This document shows positions 37,483-49,400 of a stretch of 64,000 nt of DNA, piece by piece. Origin of the DNA: Eumeta japonica (taxonomy: Eukaryota; Arthropoda; Insecta; Lepidoptera; Psychidae); NCBI GenBank assembly GCA_005406025.1, contig BGZK01000012.1, positions 682,001-746,000 on the forward strand. Reading direction: 5' to 3'. The notes under the pieces were generated by a model that was not told the DNA's origin, did no database searches, and saw nothing but the letters and a program-made list of their open reading frames with translations. Both the position numbers and the translations under genes were made by a program. The first letter of the stretch is position 1. Every line of letters starts with the position of its first letter.

Positions 37483-40400
37483 CTGTTACGAAAATGATTA
37501 ATTAATGGAATAATTTAGATTATATTCAATTATCAAATTATAATATTATTTAATACAAATAATTGGAATCGAATATTCAAGTAATTAATGTGTGAAGTCA
37601 GAACGCCACGGTTATTTTTATGATAAAAATGACGCCCTCACTTGCACTAATATAAAAATTACGTATAAACAAAGCTTTTAAACAGATAAAGTACTACAAA
37701 GCGGGACATCCAAGTAATTTTTCGTATAAATTTACATTATGAATTAATAAAAACACCGGGCAACTAAACATTTTTCGAGATATATTGTACTTATTAATTA
37801 AAATACCCAATAAATTTTGTGCATAGTCGGTACATTTATAACATTATGATTTTTATCGTAGGCACACTATTTTTTTTATTTCTTCTCACTGATTATAACT
37901 AAAGAAAAAATATTTTAGACGGTGCCTTTACACAATATATAAGTTACCAACACCCCGTCACTTTTTCCCGTTATATATTATTATATAATATTCTAACAAT
38001 AAGTATAAGTAATAAAGATAACAATATGTACAAAAAAATAAATAATTTTTGTTAATTATTATGAATCGACTTTGTTATTATGAATTTCTTTACTTCTTTA
38101 ACACTGTTGCCGCTGTTGTCCTCACCGTTAATGTTATTTCGACTCCTGTATCTTTCGTGCCTTCAGTGTGACCGCAACTAATGTAAGGAGCGTTAGTCAT
38201 TTCATTTGCGAAATATCTCGCGACACAACGTGAAGAATGAGTTTATTTGATACCAGTGAGTATTTGGATATGGTTTTAGTACCTAAATTGGATTTTAGTT
38301 ATGATTTGATGACAAAGGTTATTGACACGCATACGGCTTAGTCACGCATTGTTGCCAAAGCGTGGGCACAATCAAGTGGCATCGATGACAGGCTGTTTGA
38401 TTTATTTTTCATACTAAATTATTTATGTTACATTTTATGAACCAGACTACCTGTTTAAAAAATAATAGTAAATTTGTACAATTAAATAAATGACAAAAAA
38501 ATTAGCCATATCGGAACATGTATTTAGAACAATTACTTGTTCAAATACATCTTTAACTAAAATAATAATTACTGAAGATGTACTTATATTATTAGGTTAA
38601 TCACACTAATTAAGCTTCGCTATTTCACTTACGTGTTTCAGTTTTTCCCCATCCTGCTACTTGGATATCCCATCCAGAAAAACTACTTCTTCGTAGTTCG
38701 TCGCTGAGAGGGAGGCAAATGGGTTTGATAAAATCTAAAGGAAAATGTCGAATGTAATTATAAAAAAAAAAGTATACTTAATACATAACTTAAGTGTTGA
38801 GATACTTCTTTTGTATTTAATTGCATGCTTAGTAGCTATTTTATGTATTGGACTTAGGTTAATTAATTAAATTGGAGTAATCCCAATGGCCATGCAGTTT
38901 AAAAAAAAAATTGAACAATTGGTCATACATTATTTTTGCTATAGTATCACGTAGGAAGTCACTGCGTGTAAATAGGACTCGCAACCTGAGGTTTGCGTAG
39001 AAACTTAATATAATAATATGTATAGATATTTCATCCATCAAAAGTCTCGACGGTTTTTGCGTGTTTGCATACCGGTATTAATGAGAAATAGATCGGAGAA
39101 TTTCGAAACTTTTGTTGTTTTTCTTTTTTCCAAAATTTTTGGATATATTTCTTTTTATATCTGAATTTTTGAATATCTGAAATTTTCGTAGCGGAGATTT
39201 AAAAAATATTTTCCTATACATCGATTTATAACAAAATCTAATTATGAACGAAAAATTATAATATTATATTATATTTGTCATTTTATTTTTTTAAGTTACG
39301 AAATCCAAAAAAAAACCCTCTTGTATCACAAAAACTTGGGCAGGCAGGCACGACTTTAAATGGCGCGCATAGTGTTCCTACATTTTTAATAAAAATTTGA
39401 CGTATTTTGCTATAAGTTTTACTATTCGGAAAGTCTGTGTCTGGCATGGATACTATTTGATTTTTTTGTCATTTTTTTCTTAATTGAAACTATCGCATTT
39501 ATATACGTTCTAGGACAGTCATTTCTATTCCGTTTTTCAAAATAAAAGAGTAGTTAACATACTGCAATGCATTTTCGAAATCGTGTTTCAAAGAACTTTC
39601 ATCTAACCTCTTACGTAATAACTTCTATCTTTTTTATTATCTTAATTTTCCAAAGTCAACCTCCCAGTCCAAAATTCCATTTTTAAACCTTACGTCTTCA
39701 GTTGAACCACTGCATGCCATTACTATGACAGATTTCAATAATTTACTTGAATGGGGCCCGAAAGAAACAATTTTGACCTCCAGACAAACAGACAAAAGAG
39801 GTGACTCTATAAAAAGTAATCTTTTTTTATAATTTGGGGATGAAAGACTATAACAAAATCGAGTGCTTGTGGTCACTACACTCGTAAATTAGATGTGAGT
39901 GTTTTTAATTCGATAGCTGTCTTTCGATTGCGTTGGGAACCAGGATATTTTTATTTATCTATTTTTGTAATATATTATAAAAAGAGGAAATAAAATAGTA
40001 GGCCCTCTTTTACTACCAATCATTTGTTAAACTTCATGTTTTTGAAAATAACTACAACTCGAATTTTACATTCAAATATAGCATATATTCGAGAACATCA
40101 CGTCGCTAAGTAGGTAGCAAGATACTCTATAATCACGCTAACTTAGCATTAAGGCGATGTCACACATACGGCCATTGTTAAAATGATTAAAAAATCATTT
40201 TGGTGATAAGACAGAACAACCAAAACTGTTCTGATTTTCAGAAGAAGTAAATCGCTAAAAACGAATTAGCGTCGTGCCTGTGTACTGCACCTCCCGCGCC
40301 AGCCTCAACAGCGCGATGTCGTTCTGCTGGTGTTCGTCACGCGCGTCGTACTGCTCGTGGGGGATGATCCGCTCGATGGGCACGTCCAACGGCGGGGCGT

Positions 40401-43400
40401 TGCAGTCGCCCTGTATGCAGTCCATCGTGCTCGACGTGTTCCATTCGCCTAGCCGCACCTGAGAACTAGAGGTACATGTTTATATCTAAATGTAATCGTG
40501 ACGACAGATATACGTTGTACACACACACACATATATAAAATGTGTGTTTGTGTGTGTATATATGTGTTCAACGATCGTAAAAAGTAGAGATAAGTACATT
40601 TTGATTATTTTTTATTGCGCAAACAGCAAAGTATCTTGCCAATAAAATTACGCAAAATTAGTTTCAGCAGGTGCATTCAACTTGACTGTTTTATGTTGGA
40701 AATTGAAATGACATTTTTTCTTTACAGAAAAAAAAATACATTTTTGCTATATGTTTACGAGCATAAAAAGCACTAGTCACCTTTATCATATCATTGACCT
40801 CTGATCAAAATCAATCTCCCCAAATTGGAGAAGTAGAAAAAAATTCTATCTCCCGATCATCAGAAGACCTTCCATGATTATGGTCATATGGTCATGGCGT
40901 ATAAATTTACGTTTGAAATAAACAGATTTATCTCTATCTCAATGCATTACTCGGAGACAAATGAGAGAGTATAAAAAAAGGTTAGTGCAAAACTTAATTT
41001 ATATCCATGAATTTGTAATTAAGTATGTTCATTTGTTGTATTAATACTACGTACAACACCTTTATTGATGCTTAGAATTCTCCATATAAACAATCAGACT
41101 TCATTTTCAACATCGTATCGTATTTTACTAGTTTATCTTTGCGTTTGTATTGTCGTTTTATTTTAGGCATCCCTATCCTGATTCTGCATACAAGTTGTAG
41201 AAAAATCGTATACTCACAGAGTCCACGTAGAGGGCAGGTCCAATCCCTTGACGCAGTGTGCTGCCGTCAGGACATACCTCGAAGTTATCAACACACCTCC
41301 ACAGGAGAAAGTCCAACCTCGAGCTATCACAATGCACATATTTTTTTGATTATATTACACATATTCTTGTAATTAAAAAAAGTTACTACTAAGTAGACTC
41401 ATTTCATGCACAATAATTAGATTTTATTTTTAACCGACTTCAAAAAAAGAGTTCTCAATTCATGTACATTTTTTGTGTGTGTATTAAATCTTCGAGTTTC
41501 CGATCATTTAAATCGTATTGATAATTCTTATATTCCTGGCGGAGAAAGCGCGGGCAAAAGCTAGTGTAACTACCTTTTGCCCGCGGCTCCGCCAGCGTAA
41601 TCATAAAATGAATTCCTTCATCTTGAATATCGTCTCATCACGAAATGAAGATCCCAATTATCCCGTTCTCGATATCAATTTCTTCCATTTTCGATTCCGA
41701 CCGCTGTCCCGATTTTGATTCCAGCTCCGATCTTGACCTAAGAAAATTCCGTTTCCATTCCCGATTCCGCTTTCACTTTAAATTTTGATCTCAATACTGC
41801 TTGGTCTTGTTCTCGATTTCGATTCTGCTACCGGTCACGGTCTGATTTGGCTAAATTAAATAAATAAATGGCTAAAGACGTAATAATACTTATAGTATCA
41901 AAATAAAATTTGGCCTATATTACTCAAGGATTATGTAGCTTTGTAAGAATGAAAGAATTTTTAGAATCTTTAGTAGAAAAAATATGAAAATGAAGCGAAG
42001 TTTTTTACTTAAAAAAGCTTCTCGTATAACATATAGCCAATTTTATAGTAACCGGATAATTGGTGTAAGAATGCAAAAAAGAAAATGGACAAAATACACA
42101 AAGCTGTTTCAATTTTTCGTAAAACATTTCACCCCTTATTTTACCCTCTTAGAGCTACTTTTGTAAAAATGACACATGTCGTTATTTTCCATTTATAATA
42201 AGCAGCTAAAATGCGTAGGTCAATCTGAAAGTCTATAGAAATACAAACCTAAGAAAACTAGCAAGTTAAATTTATTATTTTTTTTCAAAGTAATTTCCGT
42301 TGAAATCAATACATCGCTGCATTCGACGCAGCGATGTATTGATTGATTCGACTTTCCTCAAATTTTTTCTCATACTTTAGGAAATAAATAAAAACGAATC
42401 GTGCGAGGGCAGAATTGTAAAGCGGGTGAGCCAGTATTTCTATATCTAGCATCCCCAAATAGCTAGTTTGTTTGTCTGGCGGATTTTAGTGAGGGGTTGT
42501 TGTGATGAAGGAGTTCCTATTACGAGGTCGTTTTCCCCAAACTTTTTCCAAAGCAAACAACTGTTGGTATACCGGCGTGTAGTGACTGTTTTTTTGTCTT
42601 CTAAAACAATTCCGTAAAAAGAGGCCACCTTATTTTTCTCGACGCTGCGACCTCATTTTACTTTAGTAGACAACTCCTCGAAAGCAAATAGCCACTAGTT
42701 TCGGGATCGTAACATTAAGTCCGGCTTTCGTCACCTCCAACTATGTCGTATACCACCATTTGAGTCACCACCGGCAAATCTTTGCATCATTCCGTGAAAA
42801 TTAACATGACGAATTTTTTAAGCTTCGGTCAAATTATGAGGTATTCATCGAGTACAAGGCTTCCACACCGCTAAATGTTCATAAAGGATTTTGTGTACTT
42901 GACTCATTTGGGTTAGGTTAGGTTGTCCAAATCTGCTGGTAGGTCACTCTTTTGTCAGTTTCTATCATAAGCTAATATCAGTGCTGTGGGCACTGATATT
43001 GTCTTCGGTCGTCGCCGTAGAAGGACATCCTTCAAGCAGATCCTTAGTCAGATTAATGCGACCACGGTTGAACTCGTTAAACCAGTTATAAATAGTGAGA
43101 AGGTCAACTGAAGTCTGTTATAACTTTCTTGCTGGCTTAAATGATAAAGAAAGTCATAGAAAATTATGCCCAGAAAATTTTCCCACGTTAAATTAATGTT
43201 AACGTTAGACAAACAAATATGTTTTTTCCGCCGATTTAAAAAAAAATGAAAAATGATTGCAATACACATAATAAAGTCGACAGAGTTCAATTTTTTAATT
43301 TAAATGTTTTTTTTATTTTACACTTTCTGAGTGTTCAGTTCTAAAAAATTTAATTGTTACCTACGTATAAGTTCTGATATGTCAATAACTTTAGCGGTTT

Positions 43401-46400
43401 CGTTTTTTTATATGAAAATTTCAACCCTTATTTCACCCCTTTTAAAGTTACTTGTAAGAACAATGCATGTCATAACTTTTTATAAGCAATGATTAAATAA
43501 AATATAAGTTTTGACATAAATAACTTTAGTGGTTTCGATTTTCCATAGATTTTATCGCCTATTCTACTCCCTCCAGTATCAATTAATAATTTTTTTTTTT
43601 ATTTCTATAAGTGACTATAACGTTGTTTGATGTCAGTAGTTTCAACAGTTTCGATTATTTCACCTTTTGTACCCCCCCCTTACGGGTTGAATTTCCTTAA
43701 TAAATATCTAAATATTCTTTCTTAATGCTCGCCTACCTTGTAACAGGAAATTCTCTACACATTTTCAAGTCTCTAGATTCAATAGCTTGGGCTGTGCGTC
43801 AACATATCTGTTAGTAAGTTTACCCTTTCATGCATATAATTTTTTGGTATTTGGTATCAAGGGTCAGATGGTGGAGCAAAAAGATGGATATTTAAATTCT
43901 TCTGTAGTTAGTAGTAAACCTCTCGAGTTTGGGCTCATTTGTTGTGTTTCGAAAGGTTTTAGACGTACATTTTGTAACAAATGTCTGATGATAAAGCAAA
44001 GAGATGATATAGTGGAACTTTTCAGATGCTAATAGTTAAACATCTCAGGTTTGGGATCATTCGTTTTGTTTTGACAATTCTTATATATTACATTTTGTAA
44101 TGAAGGTCTGATGATGAAGACAGAAATGGATAGTAGAACTGTAGATGGTTATATAAAAAAATTCACTAAAAAATTAAAAACGAAGGGAATACAAAATAAA
44201 AATCGGCTTCAAAAAACCATTTAACTAAAAAATTAACAATAATAATTTTTAAATCCTACGAAAGAAATTTAAACACCAAAAAAAATTATTAATTAAATAT
44301 TTACAATACAGTTCCCCTCTATACAACACTTCAGAAATTTCATATTGTTTTGTAAAAATTTATAGTTCTATACTATATTCCGATTGCGACATCTACATAT
44401 CTGCTTAGGTATTTACTTCTAAAAAACTATCAAGACAACCGGATTTATGAAACTTTGTTAAATGAGTTCATACCAAACAAACTGGTACAAAATTACAATT
44501 AAAAAGTAATTTGGCCCTATGCTATACTGTATAATAATATATTGTACTATATTATTATTATATTACATTATATTATGTCATACTTTAGGTTATGTCTATA
44601 TATACTACTTATTAAAGTGAGATGTTCATACTTCGCTTAAATGACAGTTGATCGATTTGTTGGTTGAGTTTGATTGATTATTTAAATTTAGACTAATTAT
44701 ATTCGCGTTGAGAAAATAATATGAAAAAACGAGCACAAAGGGATATAGCACAGTGATGTAGAAATGTGATATAAAACAAAGTGTGTATACATTTAGTGTT
44801 GTAGTAGTTTAGTGTAGATATATAGCAAGCGTGTGTTTTCTTCAGCACCTCAATAACATAACATAGTATATTAAACGTCAACGTCATACTGCATGAGGTT
44901 GTGTGGGCTGTAATACATAGCACTAAAATAGAGCAGCTTTGAATCGCCTCACGTTTATCGTATCGCAGGAGGGTCATCCAGGGATGATCGTCCAGGTCGG
45001 CCTGCGTGCCGCCCACGATCCTATCGTCGTTCTGCTGGACGCCGCACTCGCGCGCGTTGGGCAACAACGACACTTTCGACGATGGCGTCGTTTGCGCGTT
45101 GCCACCTCCGGGCATGGTCTGGTACTCGGGCGGGCAGCATATCTAAATAAATGAATATTTTCATCGTGATCGAAACAGAAATTTATATATATATATATAT
45201 ATATAAATAAAATAAATAAAAACTGTTAAATGAAGTTTAAGCACATAAATTATGATTGCGCTTACGAACTACCATGTGCATATAATTAATGCATATACAC
45301 GATTGTGTATGTAGTCCAATATCCTCTATAGTAGAAGGAGAGTAGAAGTATATTACATACTCTTGTCCTCCCTTTTATTGCAATAATATTACACTGTCCA
45401 TCTATAAATTTTGGAATACTCATACCGCCGTGGCGGTAAAACGTTACAAAAAAGTGACGCTTGTTTTTTACTCGTATTGAATTTCTCCACTACCTCGATA
45501 AAAAATTTCATTTCAAAAAAAAATGATTGTATTTTTAAAAAGAACTTCTACGATTAGTTAGTTAATTAGAAATCAGTAAAAGGTAGAAAAACCTCTCGGA
45601 CAGTTTTCTCCGTATAGTCATATCATGAGCTTGTCTACAATTTTATTCTAAAATGACATCACGCTGTCGAATAGCGCTGGATTCTAAAGTATATATGTGG
45701 GTGGATAAGTTAAATTGCGTGCATTCCAATCGATGTTAATAATATTTCATATAATTTTTATTTATTATTAAAAGTTATTTTCTTTTAGTCGATAAAAAAA
45801 TATAATTCATTAAAAAAATACACGATCTTTGTAATTTTAAGGAAAATTCCAAAAAAACTGTGCAATAAGCTGTTTTAAATTGTCTTCTGTCGCTTCTCGA
45901 TCACCTACCAGTAATTATTAAACAATTTTTGACGGCTCTAGACACATAGACTTCATCTTTTCGTAAATAATAATCTCCTCCATAACCTCCTCCCCTTGTA
46001 AAACAATTTTAAAGAACCCATAGTCATTGAAGTAGTCGTTTCTGAGAAAAATTGTTTAGAACACCTACGTAGAAATGTCGTACTGACTGACAACCTTAGA
46101 ACAGTTGATACGCATAGATACTGCGCCCTAACGCGCCGCGCAGACGGCCATCCGATCACGCACACGCTGCAGTTTGGCCGAGCATTTATTAGAGTTGTGT
46201 TTTTATTATTTTATATTAAATATAAGTATATTTTCAATGACATATTTTTGTAATAGTTACTTTAACAAAGTTGTTCTAAAAAAGAAGGAGATTATGAATA
46301 TTTGCGAAAAGATGCATGATAAAATCCACCTGTATAATAATCTGAAGATAATTTTCAGTTCGTCTGTACGTTTGTTCATGCTAATATTTTCAATAATATA

Positions 46401-49400
46401 ATCAATTTTAATTTGATTAATAGCGATGTAAGGCGATAAACTTGGTTCAATAGCAAGTGCTCTTTTCATTTAACTTAGTTGACAAGTAAAGAAATATGTC
46501 TATTTTAAAGAGTTTTCGGAGGCGCTTCACGTGACATGTTCATTGTCGGAAACAGTAGCTCTGCTTGGCTTCTTCATAGGCATGACTCTTCAAAAATATG
46601 ATAGCTTTTCTTTCATTTTGTTTGCGTGTTTGTAGGCTTCGCCATGTCGCTCGTATTTTTTTTAAATTCAAGTACGAAATCCACTTCATGTGTGCTAGCG
46701 AAAAGTTTTCAATTCGTTTGCATCGAACATAATAATATGAAATACTAAACATATAAAATAAGACGCCTAAGAGAGAGAGAGAGAAAGAATACATACGATG
46801 CACATTTATCTTCTCAAAGTCAGAGCTGCATGCAGAAGCTAGTAAAGATATTATAGTGTGCTAATCGGTAATAAAAGCTGCATTCGTGACATTGCAATAA
46901 TTAAACCTTTTTTTTTTTCAATACATATCAATATGATCATCTTCAATGTCTTTTCTGCATACTTAAAGTAAAGAAATTCTTTACCCTAAGAATGTGTGAA
47001 GGATGGATAGGTGTATGAAATTACACAATAGTATAACTTAACATTAATCGTTGCAAATTATTCCATTTTAATTGTGGCACATTTATGTCACAAATAAGAA
47101 AACATATAGCGTTCGCATAAAAGGAACAACATAAGAGTATATTCTACGTATCAGTTAACGTTACATAACTCGTCACCGTTTATGTTAGATTTGAATCACC
47201 TCACTAACGTGGCACACCTACCCACAATCTTTTAATTTCAGATTGAGGACTTAAATCTTAATCTCTCCACGCTAACTCAGTGCTGTTTGCAGGTTGGTAA
47301 CGACCTTTGTCACTACTACAAGGATAATGTCCGGCACCAGCTTCAGCTTGAAGTAATGTATAAAAGTCATCCATTCAGCTGGATTCAAGATCGAATTCAA
47401 TACCTACCGATTCGAAGGCGTCGCTCTTAACCACCGAGCCAACTACCACTATGCATGAAGTGAACGATCATAATTTTATTTAGAAGCGAAAATCCTTACA
47501 GATTTTGTGAACATAATACACGTTGGGTGCAGTGCATCATTCACTCGATTAATATCTATTTCCCTGGTTTTGTACTGCAATGAAATCATAAAAAAATTGG
47601 TTGCCTGTAAAGTCGGTATACGGGCGAAAGTTTTACGTGACAACGACTTTGAATGGTAAAATCATTTTAATGTGAATATTCATTCGTATAGTAGGAAGAA
47701 GGATGAAATAATAGTAACAATTTAAAACATTTATTTATACAAAGAATTATATTTAAAACATTAATTTATACAAAGAATCTCACTGAATTTCATATTAACA
47801 AAATTTTATTTTTACCTTTACACATACGTATTTATATACAAATATACATACAATAACTTGCAATACATTTTAAGCTATGCACTAATTCTCTAGTGCTGCG
47901 CGCGCGGCAGACCGATCATAGTTGAGTGGGAGAGAGACGCAAGGCATTCGGCGGGCCTCTCTCTCGTTCGGTGACTCATCGTAACGTTACCGAGCGTTAC
48001 ACTTTTTCATAAGTGACTCCCAGCCGCAACCTAATTTAAGACGTTGTCACGTCAAAATTAAGGTTTCAATGACTTTCTCCACACGCCCAAAGGTCGTTAA
48101 CACCACCGACATCCGCTTAAAGTCATTGACTTAACTGTACTCGATATCAAAATATATGATTAGGTCGATAATCGAACAATGATTGTCCGCAAATTACAGA
48201 CTTACCCCAATTACAGAACAAAAATAATATATTTGGCCATGTGCGCTTGTGAATATCCTACTTTAAAAATAACTCCTATTTTGCATGAATCATCGTTTTA
48301 ATTTATATGCTTGTAAAAAGCTCGTAACGTTACATAATAGCAGTATTAAGGTTCTGAGTTTAAATTAATTTCAAACGAGTACTGAATTATTTTAAATGTT
48401 TCATCCATTAATTTGTAACACGTATCGCTAGGTGGCGCATATATTACTCAACTATCATAAAAATTATACCTATGTTACGTTTATGCATCCATGGCACAGA
48501 TGAAACGTGACATGAGCGTTCATAATAAGGAAGTTTTTGGTCGGCATACTGATAAAACTTATAGGTTCGCTTCTTATACACACACGATGTGGCACCGTAA
48601 GACTATTGATTTTGTTCCCCAAAATAACATTACAACTCAAGGAAATACAGTTTTCGTCATGGGAAGATACAGTGGCGGCGTGTAAGAAGGCGGTTGACGA
48701 GGTTTCTGATTTGGACTGAGATGTGTTTTGTAAACCGATTTAGATGTATAAAATTTTAATAAACATAACTTTTATATGCACAGTAATTTGAAAAGATGTA
48801 ATAAAAAAAAAATAGTCAAGAGCATGTCGGACCATGCTCATTGTAGGGTTTCGAAGCCGGTTACTACAAAGAAATGCACTACAGATGAAAAAAACTACGT
48901 TCTTACACTTTTATTCATGTTTTCCGCACAGAATGGGCATAAGCACTTTAGCCGCCTATAACTAGGGAAACAAGTAGGTATGTAGACTATTACTCTGAAA
49001 CTAGTATAAATTAACGTGCATCATCTTCATAGTATTTACAGCCTTTTGTTGAGAAGCGCAGTTTTTCCGAAATAACTCAAAAATGGTTTATTCGATCACG
49101 ATGAAAACATTTTTTGTTGAAAGTATATATTAAGTATTATCTTTGTATTTTTTTTTTTCATATTTTTTGTAATTTAAAAAAATGGAGGGGGCATAATTTC
49201 TGCTACTTTCGGAGCGATTATTTCCAAAAAAAATCAATTAATCAAAAAAATTGCTTAAAAATCTTAATATTTTTAAAAGAACTTGCGAAATATGTGCTAC
49301 ACGTTGGTGAATGTTGAAAAAAAAATTTCAGTTTCTGTTACATGTATGGAGTGCCCTCCCGAGAAATATCTATTTTTGTTATTTAACCACCAAAGTACGT

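Larger units (their letters stand above)
42280..43280 (-). pseudogene. mariner transposase relic, near full span but rearranged
   Basis: Minus-strand fragments in order are IIFYDFLYHLSQQESYN, NWFNEFNRGRINLTKDLLEG, PSTATTEDNISA, LMIETDKRVTY, EHLAVWKPCT, RFAGGDSN and RMQRCIDFNGNYFEKK. Those match a mariner transposase from N-terminus to C-terminus. Frameshifts, stops, a deletion near 42400-42450 and two local inverted insertions (42304-42344, 42974-43000) inactivate it. Confidence 0.85.
41324..44952 (-). other. protease intron 3, filled with nested repeats
   Basis: It contains a CGACTTCAAAAAA repeat end (41431), converging gcgggcaaaag sequences (41551-41591), a GATTCC patch (41640-41835), a mariner relic (42280-43280) apparently inserted in a repeat with ACTTTAGCGGTTTCG-type units, and a 122-bp tandem repeat (43863-44165) ending in a CGGCTTCAAAAAA motif near 44202. 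Confidence 0.55.

Noticed and set aside
38239..38260. Plus-strand ATG exon candidate (MSLFDT before GTGAGT)
   Set aside because: A TCAGTG-like site lies upstream, but no second exon or homology is found, and it sits inside a minus-strand intron.
40465..40465. Nearer acceptor ttctcag for protease exon 5
   Set aside because: It would place TAG in frame after two codons; the acceptor 7 bases upstream keeps SQVRLGEWN open.
41551..41591. cgcgggcaaaag / cttttgcccgcg inverted pair
   Set aside because: Both arms match a common repeat end in opposite orientation, so two neighbouring insertions explain it better than a snapback event.
44693..45115. 140-codon minus-strand open frame read as one protein
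   Set aside because: Only its first part is protease exon 3; beyond the donor at 44952 it runs into intron.
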